The notes under the pieces are model-generated. The model saw only the letters and a program-made list of their open reading frames with translations. It was not told the origin of the DNA and made no database searches. Both the position numbers and the translations under genes were made by a program. Of a DNA stretch of 64,000 bases, positions 43,891 through 51,880 are shown piece after piece. The stretch is from WTFY01 sp964614915 (GTDB lineage Bacteria; Pseudomonadota; Gammaproteobacteria; UBA4575): NCBI GenBank assembly GCA_964614915.1, contig CAZTNC010000011.1:186001-250000 (forward strand), in the 5' to 3' direction. Numbering within the stretch: position 1 is the stretch's first letter; each line of letters starts with the position of its first letter.

Positions 43891-45441
43891 ATGATCAACT
43901 CGAAATTAGCCGCAACGTTACATGATCACTTGCCATTGGCGGTATTTCGAAAACCTATCAGGTTGCGGGTTTTAGTAGCCATCCTGTTATGCACAACTCT
44001 TGTGCCCCTTTCGGGGCAACCGGATAAAGAGCGCCAGCGGATCCTGGCGGTCGTGCAGCCCGTAGAAAGTTTCTCCCAGGCAGAAGCCTACGAGCTTCGG
44101 CCTGGTGGTGCAGCCACCGTTTTCAAGATGCAGAATCGAGATGCCTTCTCACATCCATCTGCCAACATGCCTTTTGAACGCCAGCTCGATTTCCGGGTAG
44201 GCGATGGGATCTTCAAAAAAATCTGGGTGTCATCTCCAAGTTCGACCCGATCTTCAGATGGTTTGGGCCCACTCTTTAACGCGCGTTCTTGCCAGCGCTG
44301 TCACCTGAAGGATGGGCGCAGTCGTCCACCTGCCGAGGGCGAGAAAGCCGAACTGATGCTTCTGAAATTGTCGATTCCACCACAGAATGAAACTCAGCGA
44401 TCAGCACTTTCGCAACAACGCACAAGCAGCATTCCGGAGCCCACATACGGAAACCAGTTGCAGAATTTCTCAGTTCAGGGTGTACGCAGTGAGGGAGGAT
44501 TCATCCTTCAGTACAAGGAGTTGCCCGTACAGCTTGCAGATGGGGAAGTCGTCAATCTCCGTGTCCCAACGTACCAAATCGAGGATCTCCAGTACGGTGC
44601 CCTGCATCCTGATTCGATGGCCTCACCCCGAATCGCACCACCGGTTATTGGCATGGGCCTGCTTGAGGCTATCCCAGAAGCAGATATCCTTCGTCATGCT
44701 GACCCGGATGATCTCGATGGGGACGGTGTTTCCGGGCGAGTCAGACGGGTGTGGAGTGATGAGCACCAGAAGGTGATGCTTGGCCGTTTTGGCTGGAAGG
44801 CGGGTCAGCCTACTCTCGTGCAGCAGTCGGCGGTCGCCTTTCGGGATGATATTGGTATTTCGACCCCACTTTATCCTGTTCCACATGGTGACTGTACTGC
44901 AGCGCAGCAGGGCTGCATGGCAACTCCGCATGGAGACACACCAGCTGGAGACGGGGTCGAGGCGGTTTCGACGATGTTTGACATGTTGGTGTTCTATGTT
45001 CGCAATCTAGGTGTTCCTGCACGGCGCGAGGTCAGCGACCCACAGGTGCTAGAAGGCAAGCGCTTGTTTTACAGAGCACGTTGCACTGCCTGCCATGTCC
45101 CGAAATTTGTGACGCGACGGGATTCAATCGACAAAGAACAGTCCTTTCAATTGATCTGGCCCTACACGGACCTGCTATTGCATGACATGGGCGAGGGTCT
45201 TGCCGACAACCGGCCAGAAGGGAATGCCTCTGGGCGTGAATGGCGCACGCCACCGCTGTGGGGAATCGGGCTTACGGAGACTGTGAGTCGTCACTCCACA
45301 TTCCTGCATGACGGGCGTGCCCGAAGCCTTCTTGAAGCCATTCTCTGGCATGGCGGTGAGGCGGAAGCAGCAAAACAGCAGGTTGTCAGGATGACTCGAG
45401 AACAGCGCGAAGCGCTGCTGACTTTCTTGGGTTCACTTTGA
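43891..45441 (+). CDS. Di-heme oxidoreductase family protein (DUF1111, c-type)
   Basis: A 516-residue periplasmic c-type cytochrome-like protein. Two heme-attachment sites are present: CQRCH at 134-138 and CTACH at 398-402. The N-terminus is a long signal sequence with hydrophobic VLVAILLCTTLV near 27-40. Sequence such as GLGPLFNARSCQRCHLKDGRSRPP and HDMGEGLADNRPEG identifies the DUF1111 di-heme oxidoreductase family, commonly clustered with imelysin genes in iron-regulated islands. Substrate unproven; a role in metal redox chemistry at the cell surface is inferred. It is divergent from the porin across the Fur box. Confidence 0.92.
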   Translation: MINSKLAATLHDHLPLAVFRKPIRLRVLVAILLCTTLVPLSGQPDKERQRILAVVQPVESFSQAEAYELRPGGAATVFKMQNRDAFSHPSANMPFERQLDFRVGDGIFKKIWVSSPSSTRSSDGLGPLFNARSCQRCHLKDGRSRPPAEGEKAELMLLKLSIPPQNETQRSALSQQRTSSIPEPTYGNQLQNFSVQGVRSEGGFILQYKELPVQLADGEVVNLRVPTYQIEDLQYGALHPDSMASPRIAPPVIGMGLLEAIPEADILRHADPDDLDGDGVSGRVRRVWSDEHQKVMLGRFGWKAGQPTLVQQSAVAFRDDIGISTPLYPVPHGDCTAAQQGCMATPHGDTPAGDGVEAVSTMFDMLVFYVRNLGVPARREVSDPQVLEGKRLFYRARCTACHVPKFVTRRDSIDKEQSFQLIWPYTDLLLHDMGEGLADNRPEGNASGREWRTPPLWGIGLTETVSRHSTFLHDGRARSLLEAILWHGGEAEAAKQQVVRMTREQREALLTFLGSL

Positions 45442-45498
45442 CAGGTTAGTCAGGATGATGGTTAGCTCATGCGAACCTGTGCCTTTGTAGGACAGGTG

Positions 45499-45527
45499 TT
45501 TACAAAGTAAGTGATTGTTTTTATAGG
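45499..45527 (+). promoter_or_regulatory. Putative sigma-70 promoter of the intergenic RNA
   Basis: A -35 element TTTACA at 45499-45504 is followed after exactly 17 bases by a -10-like TATAGG at 45522-45527. Start of transcription would be near 45534. No coding frame lies downstream before the terminator at 45735, so the transcript would be non-coding. Confidence 0.45.
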
Positions 45528-45533
45528 TTTTTC

Positions 45534-45768
45534 ATTGGCCTAGTCCTCGACTTGCCAACTCCCTCACGAGGGGCTGCACCTTGCAACGCTAGGGGCATTG
45601 GACCTTACATGCCTTCGGCTGTGAACTTTCAAGGATATTTGCCCTCTAAGCAGTAGTGCTAGTGCTACAAGCACGACCCGCTTCCCTCCCTAAAGCGGGC
45701 ATTTTCGACTTGGATTTCAACCGAGTCACAGTTCGCCCCGGTTTTCCTTTTGACCGGGGCACTTTTTT
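45534..45768 (+). ncRNA. Candidate small regulatory RNA upstream of engB
   Basis: The 325-base gap between the di-heme gene and engB has no coding frame but carries a promoter-like element and a strong terminator, predicting a transcript of about 235 nt. A hairpin CCCGCTT/AAGCGGG (45677-45699) shows a C/U-rich loop CCCTCCCTA that is complementary to Shine-Dalgarno sequences, as in many base-pairing sRNAs. The place next to engB in the polA-engB region is where Spot 42 (E. coli) and ErsA (Pseudomonas) are encoded. Both ends and function are inferred from sequence only. Confidence 0.5.
45735..45768 (+). terminator. Rho-independent terminator
   Basis: Perfect 8-bp stem GCCCCGGT (45735-45742) / ACCGGGGC (45753-45760), loop of 10 bases, followed by ACTTTTTT. 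It is oriented for the plus strand, and its last bases reach the engB stop codon region on the minus strand. It would end the candidate sRNA or read-through from the di-heme gene. Confidence 0.85.
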
Positions 45769-46387
45769 ATCCCGAACAGTTTTCAACTAAAGCCTGGCTG
45801 ACCCATGCTGATATTTTTTCCTGCACCTGCGCAATGCCGATTCGTTGTGTAGCAGAAAATATCTGCGTACCAGCATGGAGTCCATGCTGCTCCAGCTTGG
45901 AAGTGACTCGGGTTAACGATTTGGCCATTGCATTTCTGTTTACCTTATCGGCCTTGGTCAGCAGGATGTGGAGAGCGAGTTTGTAGTGCTTGCTCCAGTG
46001 AATCATGGTCCAGTCTATCTCAGTCAATGGATGGCGAATATCCATTAATAAAATCAGACCACATAATGCATGGCGATGAACCAAATAGGATTCCATCAGG
46101 CCTTGCCATTGGTGCTGTACGTGTGCAGGTGCTTTGGCATAGCCATACCCGGGCAGATCTATCAGTCGTGTGTCTCCATCCAGTTTGAAAAAATTGATCA
46201 ACTGTGTGCGCCCAGGTGTCTTGCTGGTGCGCGCCAGGTTTTTTTGTCGGCATATTGCGTTGATTGCACTTGACTTGCCGGCATTGGAGCGCCCACAGAA
46301 GGCAACTTCTGCCCCTGTATCCCCGGGGAAGTCTTGCAAGCTGCCGGCACTTTTTAAAAACTGTACCTGTTGAAAGGGCAGGTTCAT
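45767..46387 (-). CDS. engB: Ribosome biogenesis GTPase YihA/EngB
   Basis: EngB (YihA/YsxC) is an essential small GTPase for 50S ribosome assembly. The 206-residue protein carries G1 GRSNAGKSS, G2 TSKTPGRTQ, G3 DLPGYGYA, and G4 TKADK. ATG at 46387 gives MNLPFQQ, the usual start; an upstream in-frame start is 27 bases earlier. It precedes the cytochrome c4-dsbA pair on the opposite strand, as in Pseudomonas. Confidence 0.96.
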   Translation of the reverse strand: MNLPFQQVQFLKSAGSLQDFPGDTGAEVAFCGRSNAGKSSAINAICRQKNLARTSKTPGRTQLINFFKLDGDTRLIDLPGYGYAKAPAHVQHQWQGLMESYLVHRHALCGLILLMDIRHPLTEIDWTMIHWSKHYKLALHILLTKADKVNRNAMAKSLTRVTSKLEQHGLHAGTQIFSATQRIGIAQVQEKISAWVSQALVENCSG

Positions 46388-46635
46388 TTGATCGTGCTCG
46401 CAGTGTGGTCCCAAGTATCGTTAATGCAGCCGCGGGGCAGATTCAGGAGTCCGGAAACACCATCCTGCACAGCAGGGGGTTGAGATACGTTCACCTGAGC
46501 TAGTATTTTAGATTACCGCAGGGGTTGGAAACGATAGTCGGTTTCCTTGTTGTCAAGGGCGAACTGAAGCAGCCCATCTTCTGTTGTTTCCCCTGCAAGA
46601 TTACAGCTTCAGCTTATGAAACTGAATTAATTGCC

Positions 46636-46935
46636 CTACCCCTGATAAAGCTTTCTTGCACCTTTCAAATCCTGTTCCCATACCGCTACCGCGAGCTTGA
46701 GAAGAAAATCCCTCCATGTTTCCAAGCTGGCCCGCTCAGCATCCGGGTATGGAATTTTGTGTTTTTTCAGGATTTCCCTGGATAAGTAATCGAGTTTTAC
46801 AATTATATGATCCGGCATGTCTTGCCGTTTTTGGCTGCTGCAAATTAGCAAATCATCCAGACACCCCTCTACCATAAACTGACAGTCCCGTTTAAACCGG
46901 TAGCTCGGGCGCAGCCGGTGCCAAAATTTACGCAT
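46636..46935 (-). CDS. Hypothetical 99-residue protein
   Basis: A soluble 99-residue basic protein with no signal peptide. It has a Cys- and charge-containing N-terminal half and a helical C-terminal half (DYLSREILKKHKIPYPDAERASLETWRDFLLKLAV pattern), with normal amino-acid composition. I do not recognise the family. It lies alone between engB and cytochrome c4, 248 bases from engB on the same strand. A weak GGAG lies upstream of the ATG. Could be a real small gene; support is only composition and absence of a competing frame. Confidence 0.45.
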   Translation of the reverse strand: MRKFWHRLRPSYRFKRDCQFMVEGCLDDLLICSSQKRQDMPDHIIVKLDYLSREILKKHKIPYPDAERASLETWRDFLLKLAVAVWEQDLKGARKLYQG

Positions 46936-47338
46936 CCGCTTCAGCTCCGCTGGTATTCAGCCGGTGTTGTTGTGAGCCTGGTGGCAGCCAAAAAAATGTC
47001 TCACGATTCATATGCAAGTGTGCACTCTTGAAATCAGGTGTCGCTCTGTATTGCTTACAAACCTCAGGTTTTCGGTGGTTGTGCTGTCCCACTATGTCAG
47101 TAATTATGCACATCTTCTGTGCCTTGGGACGTCAAGCCTTTGGCTCAACCCTGCTTTCGAATTGTTTGTGTGGTCATTTTACACCTCTTGTTTTTGGCTT
47201 GCAGGGGTAAGGCGTCTGCGATTTGGCGCCGATATTTTGCGACTGTGCCCGCTTTTATGATATACAACGGCTTCTTTGGTCGGCTCATTTCTGACTCAAA
47301 GTTGACCTCTAGCTACATTAACGATACAGCAGGATTTT
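46936..47338. other. Intergenic stretch without a gene
   Basis: About 400 bases between the hypothetical gene and cytochrome c4. No convincing coding frame, tRNA, repeat or strong terminator was seen. A promoter-like pair, TTGACC (47302-47307) and TACAGC (47325-47330) with a 17-base spacer, faces the cytochrome gene and is listed separately. Confidence 0.5.
47302..47330 (+). promoter_or_regulatory. Putative sigma-70 promoter of the cytochrome c4-dsbA unit
   Basis: TTGACC, 17-base spacer, TACAGC. The predicted start near 47337 almost coincides with the ATG at 47339, so this promoter would favour the alternative ATG at 47357 or a leaderless message. Confidence 0.35.
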
Positions 47339-47983
47339 ATGTTCAGAATTGGATGTATGAAGAGACTGTGGGTGCTGGCTGTTTGCCTGATATTTGCGAC
47401 TTGTGTCAATGCAGAGGGTGACCCGGATGCAGGAAAGCAGAAAGCGGCGCCTTGTGCCGCGTGTCATGGGACTGATGGAAACAGTGCCAATCCGGCCTGG
47501 CCAAAACTCGCAGGTCAGGGTGAAAAATACTTGGCCGGACAAATGCGTTTGTTTAAAAACGGGACCCGCGTGAATGCCTTGATGAATCTTCAGGTGGAAA
47601 ATTTGTCCGAGCAGGATATTCAGGACATAGCTGCCTATTTTTCCAGCCAGGTAGCCAGTTCAGGGACTGCCAGTGCCGACAAGGAATATCAGGGTGAAAA
47701 ATTGTACAAGATAGGAGAGCGAATTTATCGTGGCGGCAATGCCGCGACAGGAGTACCGGCCTGCATGTCGTGTCATGGCCCCAATGGGTTTGGCAATGCA
47801 CCAGCACAGTTTCCGCGTCTTGCGGGTCAACACGCACAATATACCGCAGCGCAACTGCGGGCATATCAAAGTGGTGCGAGGTACCATCCCGAGGATCACC
47901 TGAATGCGATGCCTGGCATTGTCGGCTACATGACAGAGGTGGAGATTGATGCGGTGGCTGAATACATTGCAGGTCTACATTAG
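47339..47983 (+). CDS. Cytochrome c4 (di-heme)
   Basis: A 214-residue periplasmic di-heme cytochrome that can pass electrons from the bc1 complex to terminal oxidases. Two heme sites are CAACH (39-43) and CMSCH (142-146), one per half, with candidate axial Met residues in NALMNL and NAMPG. A signal peptide ends near VNA-EGD. Start: ATG 47339 has AGGA close upstream; ATG 47357 (MKRLWVL) gives a shorter, equally good signal. Gene order engB, cytochrome c4, dsbA is conserved in gammaproteobacteria. Confidence 0.94.
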   Translation: MFRIGCMKRLWVLAVCLIFATCVNAEGDPDAGKQKAAPCAACHGTDGNSANPAWPKLAGQGEKYLAGQMRLFKNGTRVNALMNLQVENLSEQDIQDIAAYFSSQVASSGTASADKEYQGEKLYKIGERIYRGGNAATGVPACMSCHGPNGFGNAPAQFPRLAGQHAQYTAAQLRAYQSGARYHPEDHLNAMPGIVGYMTEVEIDAVAEYIAGLH

Positions 47984-48063
47984 GATGGTTGTCGCTGCAA
48001 TGCTTTGAGCGATGTGAGGCAGGGTGCTGACTGAGATATGCAATCAACAGGTTGTATGTACAC

Positions 48064-48741
48064 ATGGTGAATAATAAAAACATACCTCATACTTCCATTT
48101 TTTGGCTGCTGATCGTGTCAGCCGTTACTGTCTGGACGGCGGCCCTGGCGGGCGAGTTAGAAGTCGAGTTTGATGAAGGCTATCACTACCATGGGATATC
48201 GCCTGCTTTGCCGTTGCAGGTGGATGCGGGTCATGTGGAAGTTTTGGAGTTGTTCTGGTACGGCTGCCCCCATTGCTACGACTTTGAAGAGTACCTGACG
48301 AAATGGAAACGGGAAAAGGCAGATCACGTAAAGTTTTTGCCTATGCCGGTAGTGATGAATCGCAATTGGGTACCACAGGCCCGCGCATATTTTGCCTTGA
48401 AGGAGATGGGAGAAGCGGAAAGGATGCATCCCCTTTTTTTTGAAGCGATCCATGTGCAGGGGCGGCGATTGGGAGACATGAAATCCATTTCACGTTTCTT
48501 GGGCCAGCATGGTATTGACACCAGCTCGTTTGAAAAAGCTTACAGGTCTTCCAGTGTCTCCAAAAACATCCAGCATTCCAGACAACTGGCAAGGGACTCT
48601 GGGGCCAGCTCTGTACCTACAGTTGTTGTCAATGGGAAGTACCGGTCCACGGCCAGCGATGCAGGCAGTTATAGCCGGCTCTTGCAGCTGATAGACCATC
48701 TTGTACGGCAGGAAACGAATTCGGCCCGATCGACAAACTAG
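48064..48741 (+). CDS. dsbA: Thiol:disulfide interchange protein DsbA
   Basis: DsbA introduces disulfide bonds into periplasmic proteins. The 225-residue precursor has a hydrophobic signal (SIFWLLIVSAVTVWTAALAG), the thioredoxin-fold active site CPHC at 68-71 in FWYGCPHCYDFE and the cis-proline loop VPTVVVNG. ATG at 48064 is chosen over an in-frame TTG 12 bases upstream. It follows cytochrome c4 by about 80 bases, probably in one unit. Confidence 0.95.
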   Translation: MVNNKNIPHTSIFWLLIVSAVTVWTAALAGELEVEFDEGYHYHGISPALPLQVDAGHVEVLELFWYGCPHCYDFEEYLTKWKREKADHVKFLPMPVVMNRNWVPQARAYFALKEMGEAERMHPLFFEAIHVQGRRLGDMKSISRFLGQHGIDTSSFEKAYRSSSVSKNIQHSRQLARDSGASSVPTVVVNGKYRSTASDAGSYSRLLQLIDHLVRQETNSARSTN

Positions 48742-48823
48742 CGCGAGTCATACATGCAAAGTGGTATGGGTCAGCATTCGACTGCAATGGGAATGCGGTC
48801 CCTACAACGCATGAGGTAGCATC

Positions 48824-50587
48824 ATCAGTACTGACACTTTCTCCCAACACACAAGTGTTCGTTATCAGCCTGATGAAAACCCTCCGGCTACGCTAGCTTT
48901 TGGCCTTGGTCTGCAGCTGGCTATCCTCTGTATATCCGGCATCGTCCTGACTCCAGCAATCATCGTCCGTGCAGCGGGCGGGTCTGAAGCTTTCCTGTCG
49001 TGGTCCGTATTTGCTGCTGTTGCAGTCAGTGGTATCAGCACGATGCTGCAAGCTGTACGGGTAGGGCGGGTTGGCGCAGGCTATGTGTTGGCGATGGGTA
49101 CTTCCGGCGCCTTCATTGCAATTTGTGTCACGGCAATTGCCGAGGGCGGGCCAGCCATGCTGGCTACACTGGTAGTGGTTTCATCTTTTTTCCAGTTTGC
49201 GCTTTCAGCGCGATTATCCTTGTTTCGTAGGATCCTGACCCCGACTGTGGCTGGTACAGTCATTATGTTGATACCAGTCACGGTGATGCCAATCATTTTT
49301 GGTTTTTTGAAAAACGTCCCTGACGGGGTACCTGTTTTGGCTGCCCCGATGAGTGCGCTTGCGACCTTGCTCAGCATTATTTTTATAGCCCTCAAGGCAA
49401 CGGGGGTGCTGCGACTCTGGGCACCTGTCATCGGGGTTGTGGTTGGTTCACTAGTTGCAGGGTTTTATGGTCTCTACGACACAGAGCGTGTCGCCGCTGC
49501 TTCTTGGGTGGGTTTCCCGGCCGGCGAGTGGCCAGGTCTGGATTTAAGTTTCGGGCCCGTCTTCTGGACGCTTCTTCCTGCATTTGTATTTGTCACTCTG
49601 GTGGGAGCGATTGAAACAATCGGGGATTCAATTGCCATCCAGCGGGTGTCCTGGCGCCAGCCTCGTGCAGCCGATTTCCGGGCAGTGCAGGGTACGGTGG
49701 CCGCCGATGGGATGGGTAATCTGTTGTCTGGTCTTGTGGGAACTGTACCCAATACGACCTACTCAACGAGTGTTGCCGTAGCTGAACTCACTGGAGTTGG
49801 TGCACGCCGGGTTGGTGTTGCACTTGGGCTTGTTTTTGTTGTACTGGCGTTCGTTCCAAAAGCGCTGGCCGTTATTTTGGCAATTCCTGGGCCGGTTGCT
49901 GCTGCCTATATCGGAGTGTTGCTGATGATGCTGTTTGTCGTTGGCATGAAGGTCACCATTCAGGAAGGAATAGATTACCGCAAGGGCCTGGTTGCCGGTG
50001 CTGCATTCTGGATAGGAGTCGGCTTTCAGAACGGATGGATATTCCCCGAGTACGCTTCCAAGTTTGCCGGAGGGCTTTTGGAAAACGGAATGACTGCGGG
50101 AGGTTTGGTCGCTATCCTGATGACGTTGTTTGTGGAGTTGACGGAGCCGCGTCGCAGGCGAATCGAAATGATGCTTGATCTGTCGGCTTTGCCAAAAATT
50201 AAAACATTCCTTGGTGAATTTGTCTCTCGTAGCAATTGGGATGCAGCCATGGCAAACCGTCTTGTAGGAACTGCCGAAGAGACCCTGCTGACACTTCTTA
50301 AACATGGCCAGGGTCAAAGTGCAGAAAAGCAGGAACGCCGTTTGCTTCTGATGGCCCATAAGGAGGGTGGTCAGGCTGTACTAGAATTTGTGGCAGCACC
50401 AGGTGAGGAAAATCTTCAGGACCGCATCGCGTTACTCGGCGAGCGTGCAGATGCCGAGACAAGCGAATGGGATGTTTCGCTTCGACTATTACGACATCTG
50501 GCCTCCTCGGTCCGCCACCAGCAATACCATGATACGGAGATTGTGACTGTGCATGTGGATGTCCCCGAATCCATGCCGTCGGCATAG
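48824..50587 (+). CDS. NCS2-family purine/pyrimidine (uracil/xanthine-type) permease with C-terminal domain; no canonical start codon
   Basis: A proton-coupled nucleobase transporter of the NCS2/SLC23 family, about 587 residues. Membrane core motifs include GLQLAILCISGIVLTPAI, QAVRVGRVGAGYVLAMG, GAIETIGDS and GLVGTVPNTTYSTSVA. The frame is open upstream of the first ATG (49043) and encodes the first family helix and a plausible soluble N-terminus, so that ATG would truncate the protein. No ATG, GTG or TTG exists between the stop at 48812 and that helix. GAGGT at 48813-48817 is spaced 6 bases from ATC 48824, taken as a provisional start. The last 130 residues form an extra cytoplasmic domain. 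Confidence 0.8.
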   Translation: MSTDTFSQHTSVRYQPDENPPATLAFGLGLQLAILCISGIVLTPAIIVRAAGGSEAFLSWSVFAAVAVSGISTMLQAVRVGRVGAGYVLAMGTSGAFIAICVTAIAEGGPAMLATLVVVSSFFQFALSARLSLFRRILTPTVAGTVIMLIPVTVMPIIFGFLKNVPDGVPVLAAPMSALATLLSIIFIALKATGVLRLWAPVIGVVVGSLVAGFYGLYDTERVAAASWVGFPAGEWPGLDLSFGPVFWTLLPAFVFVTLVGAIETIGDSIAIQRVSWRQPRAADFRAVQGTVAADGMGNLLSGLVGTVPNTTYSTSVAVAELTGVGARRVGVALGLVFVVLAFVPKALAVILAIPGPVAAAYIGVLLMMLFVVGMKVTIQEGIDYRKGLVAGAAFWIGVGFQNGWIFPEYASKFAGGLLENGMTAGGLVAILMTLFVELTEPRRRRIEMMLDLSALPKIKTFLGEFVSRSNWDAAMANRLVGTAEETLLTLLKHGQGQSAEKQERRLLLMAHKEGGQAVLEFVAAPGEENLQDRIALLGERADAETSEWDVSLRLLRHLASSVRHQQYHDTEIVTVHVDVPESMPSA

Positions 50588-50795
50588 GTATAGCAGCCCG
50601 AACCCAATCCTGGCGAACCCGGATTTTGCTGCATGGGTTGCATTCCAAGAATGAGCTTTTCTATCCACATCGGGTAGCTGGTGGCGGTGCAGGTATGACA
50701 ACCAAGATAGGCCATAAAGAGTATTTGGTTTCACACCCATCATTCACTATAATTCGCAGCGCATTAAAGCTGAATCAACAGAAATAGGAGTTCAT

Positions 50796-51287
50796 GTGAG
50801 CGACCAAAAGTTTGTAAAAACACTGAAAGTCGTATTTGGAGTACTGGTAGGATCGACGGTCGGGATTCTGGCACTGGCCAATGTGCTCATTTCAGATGCG
50901 GACTATTCCCATGAGACTGTGATTCAGGAGAATATCGAGGACCGCATCAGGCCTGTAGGCAATGTACACCTGTCTGGTGAGTCTGCGATGGCCGAGGCTG
51001 TAGTTGATGCCGAGAAAAACGAGCCCGTGCTGGTTGCTGCCGCTGAGGAAAAGTCAGTGGAGGAAATTTATCAAGCCTGTGCCGTCTGTCATGGCTCAGG
51101 GGTCTTGAATGCTCCGAAATTGGGGGACAAAGCCGGTTGGGAGCCACGCCTGGCAAAAGGTGTTGAACAGCTTTATGCGAATGCCATCAATGGCGTGGGT
51201 ACCATGCCCCCCAAAGGTGGTCGCCTTGATTTTTCTGATGAAGATATCAGGAGAGTCGTGGACTATATGCTGGATTCAGTGCGCTAG
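50796..51287 (+). CDS. Cytochrome c5-family membrane-anchored monoheme cytochrome
   Basis: A 163-residue protein with one N-terminal membrane helix (about residues 9-32), which acts as an uncleaved anchor, an Ala/Glu-rich linker, and a C-terminal cytochrome c5-like domain. The heme site is CAVCH at 95-99 and the axial Met is in GTMPPKGG near 134. Start is GTG at 50796 with AGGAG at 50786-50790; ATG at 50794 is followed at once by a stop. Probable electron carrier to periplasmic acceptors or oxidases. Confidence 0.93.
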   Translation: MSDQKFVKTLKVVFGVLVGSTVGILALANVLISDADYSHETVIQENIEDRIRPVGNVHLSGESAMAEAVVDAEKNEPVLVAAAEEKSVEEIYQACAVCHGSGVLNAPKLGDKAGWEPRLAKGVEQLYANAINGVGTMPPKGGRLDFSDEDIRRVVDYMLDSVR

Positions 51288-51389
51288 TTGCTTGAGTCGG
51301 TTGCACGGTCGAGCCGTCGGTACATTTTTAGCTCATCGGGATTTTTGCAGGACTGTGGCTGCAGCTGTCGCTAGGCCCTGACCTGTTGT

Positions 51390-51641
51390 TTACTTGGTAT
51401 CCTTGCCCTCAAGTTCCTGTACGCGTTGCTCTAGCTCCTTGACGCGCAGTTGGCTTTGAGCCAGCATTTCGCTTTGTGCATCGAATTCCTTGCGCGTGAC
51501 AAGATCAAGTCGCTGAAATACGCTTTCTGCAGCAGCACGCACATTTTTCTCTAGTCTGTCCCTGCCTTTTTTCAAGTCATCGGGAAGCACCTCATCAATT
51601 TTGCGAGTCAACTCATCCAAGATGTTGGAACCGAGTTTCAT
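51390..51641 (-). CDS. ubiK: Ubiquinone biosynthesis accessory factor UbiK
   Basis: An 83-residue protein of the BMFP (YqiC) family. The N-terminal half is amphipathic (DELTRKIDEVLPDDLKKGRDRLEKNVR), the middle contains FQRLDLVTRKEFD, typical of the family, and the C-terminal third is a coiled coil. UbiK forms a trimeric complex with UbiJ that supports ubiquinone synthesis. ubiJ is 20 kb away in this window. Location beside glnK-amtB matches Pseudomonas gene order. Confidence 0.93.
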   Translation of the reverse strand: MKLGSNILDELTRKIDEVLPDDLKKGRDRLEKNVRAAAESVFQRLDLVTRKEFDAQSEMLAQSQLRVKELEQRVQELEGKDTK

Positions 51642-51712
51642 AGCTAAATACTCCTTTTCTTTTGCCTAAGGTACAAACTTAACAAGGGTATCATACCGAG
51701 TTTAAATTTTAA

Positions 51713-51729
51713 TGCACTGATGCTGTGCA
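51713..51729. promoter_or_regulatory. NtrC-like palindrome
   Basis: TGCAC-N7-GTGCA, matching the outer arms of the NtrC site consensus (TGCACC...GGTGCA). Its centre lies about 130 bases upstream of the predicted sigma-54 start site, a normal enhancer distance. The inner bases do not match, so support is moderate. Confidence 0.45.
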
Positions 51730-51823
51730 TCAGGGGTTCAGCGAGGTGCGTTGTTTCTCATGCCGGATGTGATCAGCATCCATGCAGCTTCCGTAACTCA
51801 TTGTTTTTCAAAGTAAGGTGATC

Positions 51824-51840
51824 TTGGCACGGTATGTGCT
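51824..51840 (+). promoter_or_regulatory. Sigma-54 (RpoN) promoter
   Basis: TTGGCACGGTATGTGCT. The -24 GG (51826-51827) and -12 GC (51838-51839) are separated by exactly 10 bases, and the element differs from YTGGCACG-N4-TTGCW at one position. Predicted start near 51851 leaves a 30-base leader with a GGGAGG ribosome binding site before the TorF-like porin gene. It should drive the porin, glnK and amtB under nitrogen limitation. Confidence 0.8.
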
Positions 51841-51880
51841 TAGTCCTTGTATCGAATTCATAGATTTGGGGAGGAAGACG

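Noticed and set aside
50593..50632. Inverted repeat GCAGC/GCTGC with inner AATCC/GGATT after the permease gene
   Set aside because: Could fold, but no T tract follows and the stem is interrupted; not called as a terminator.
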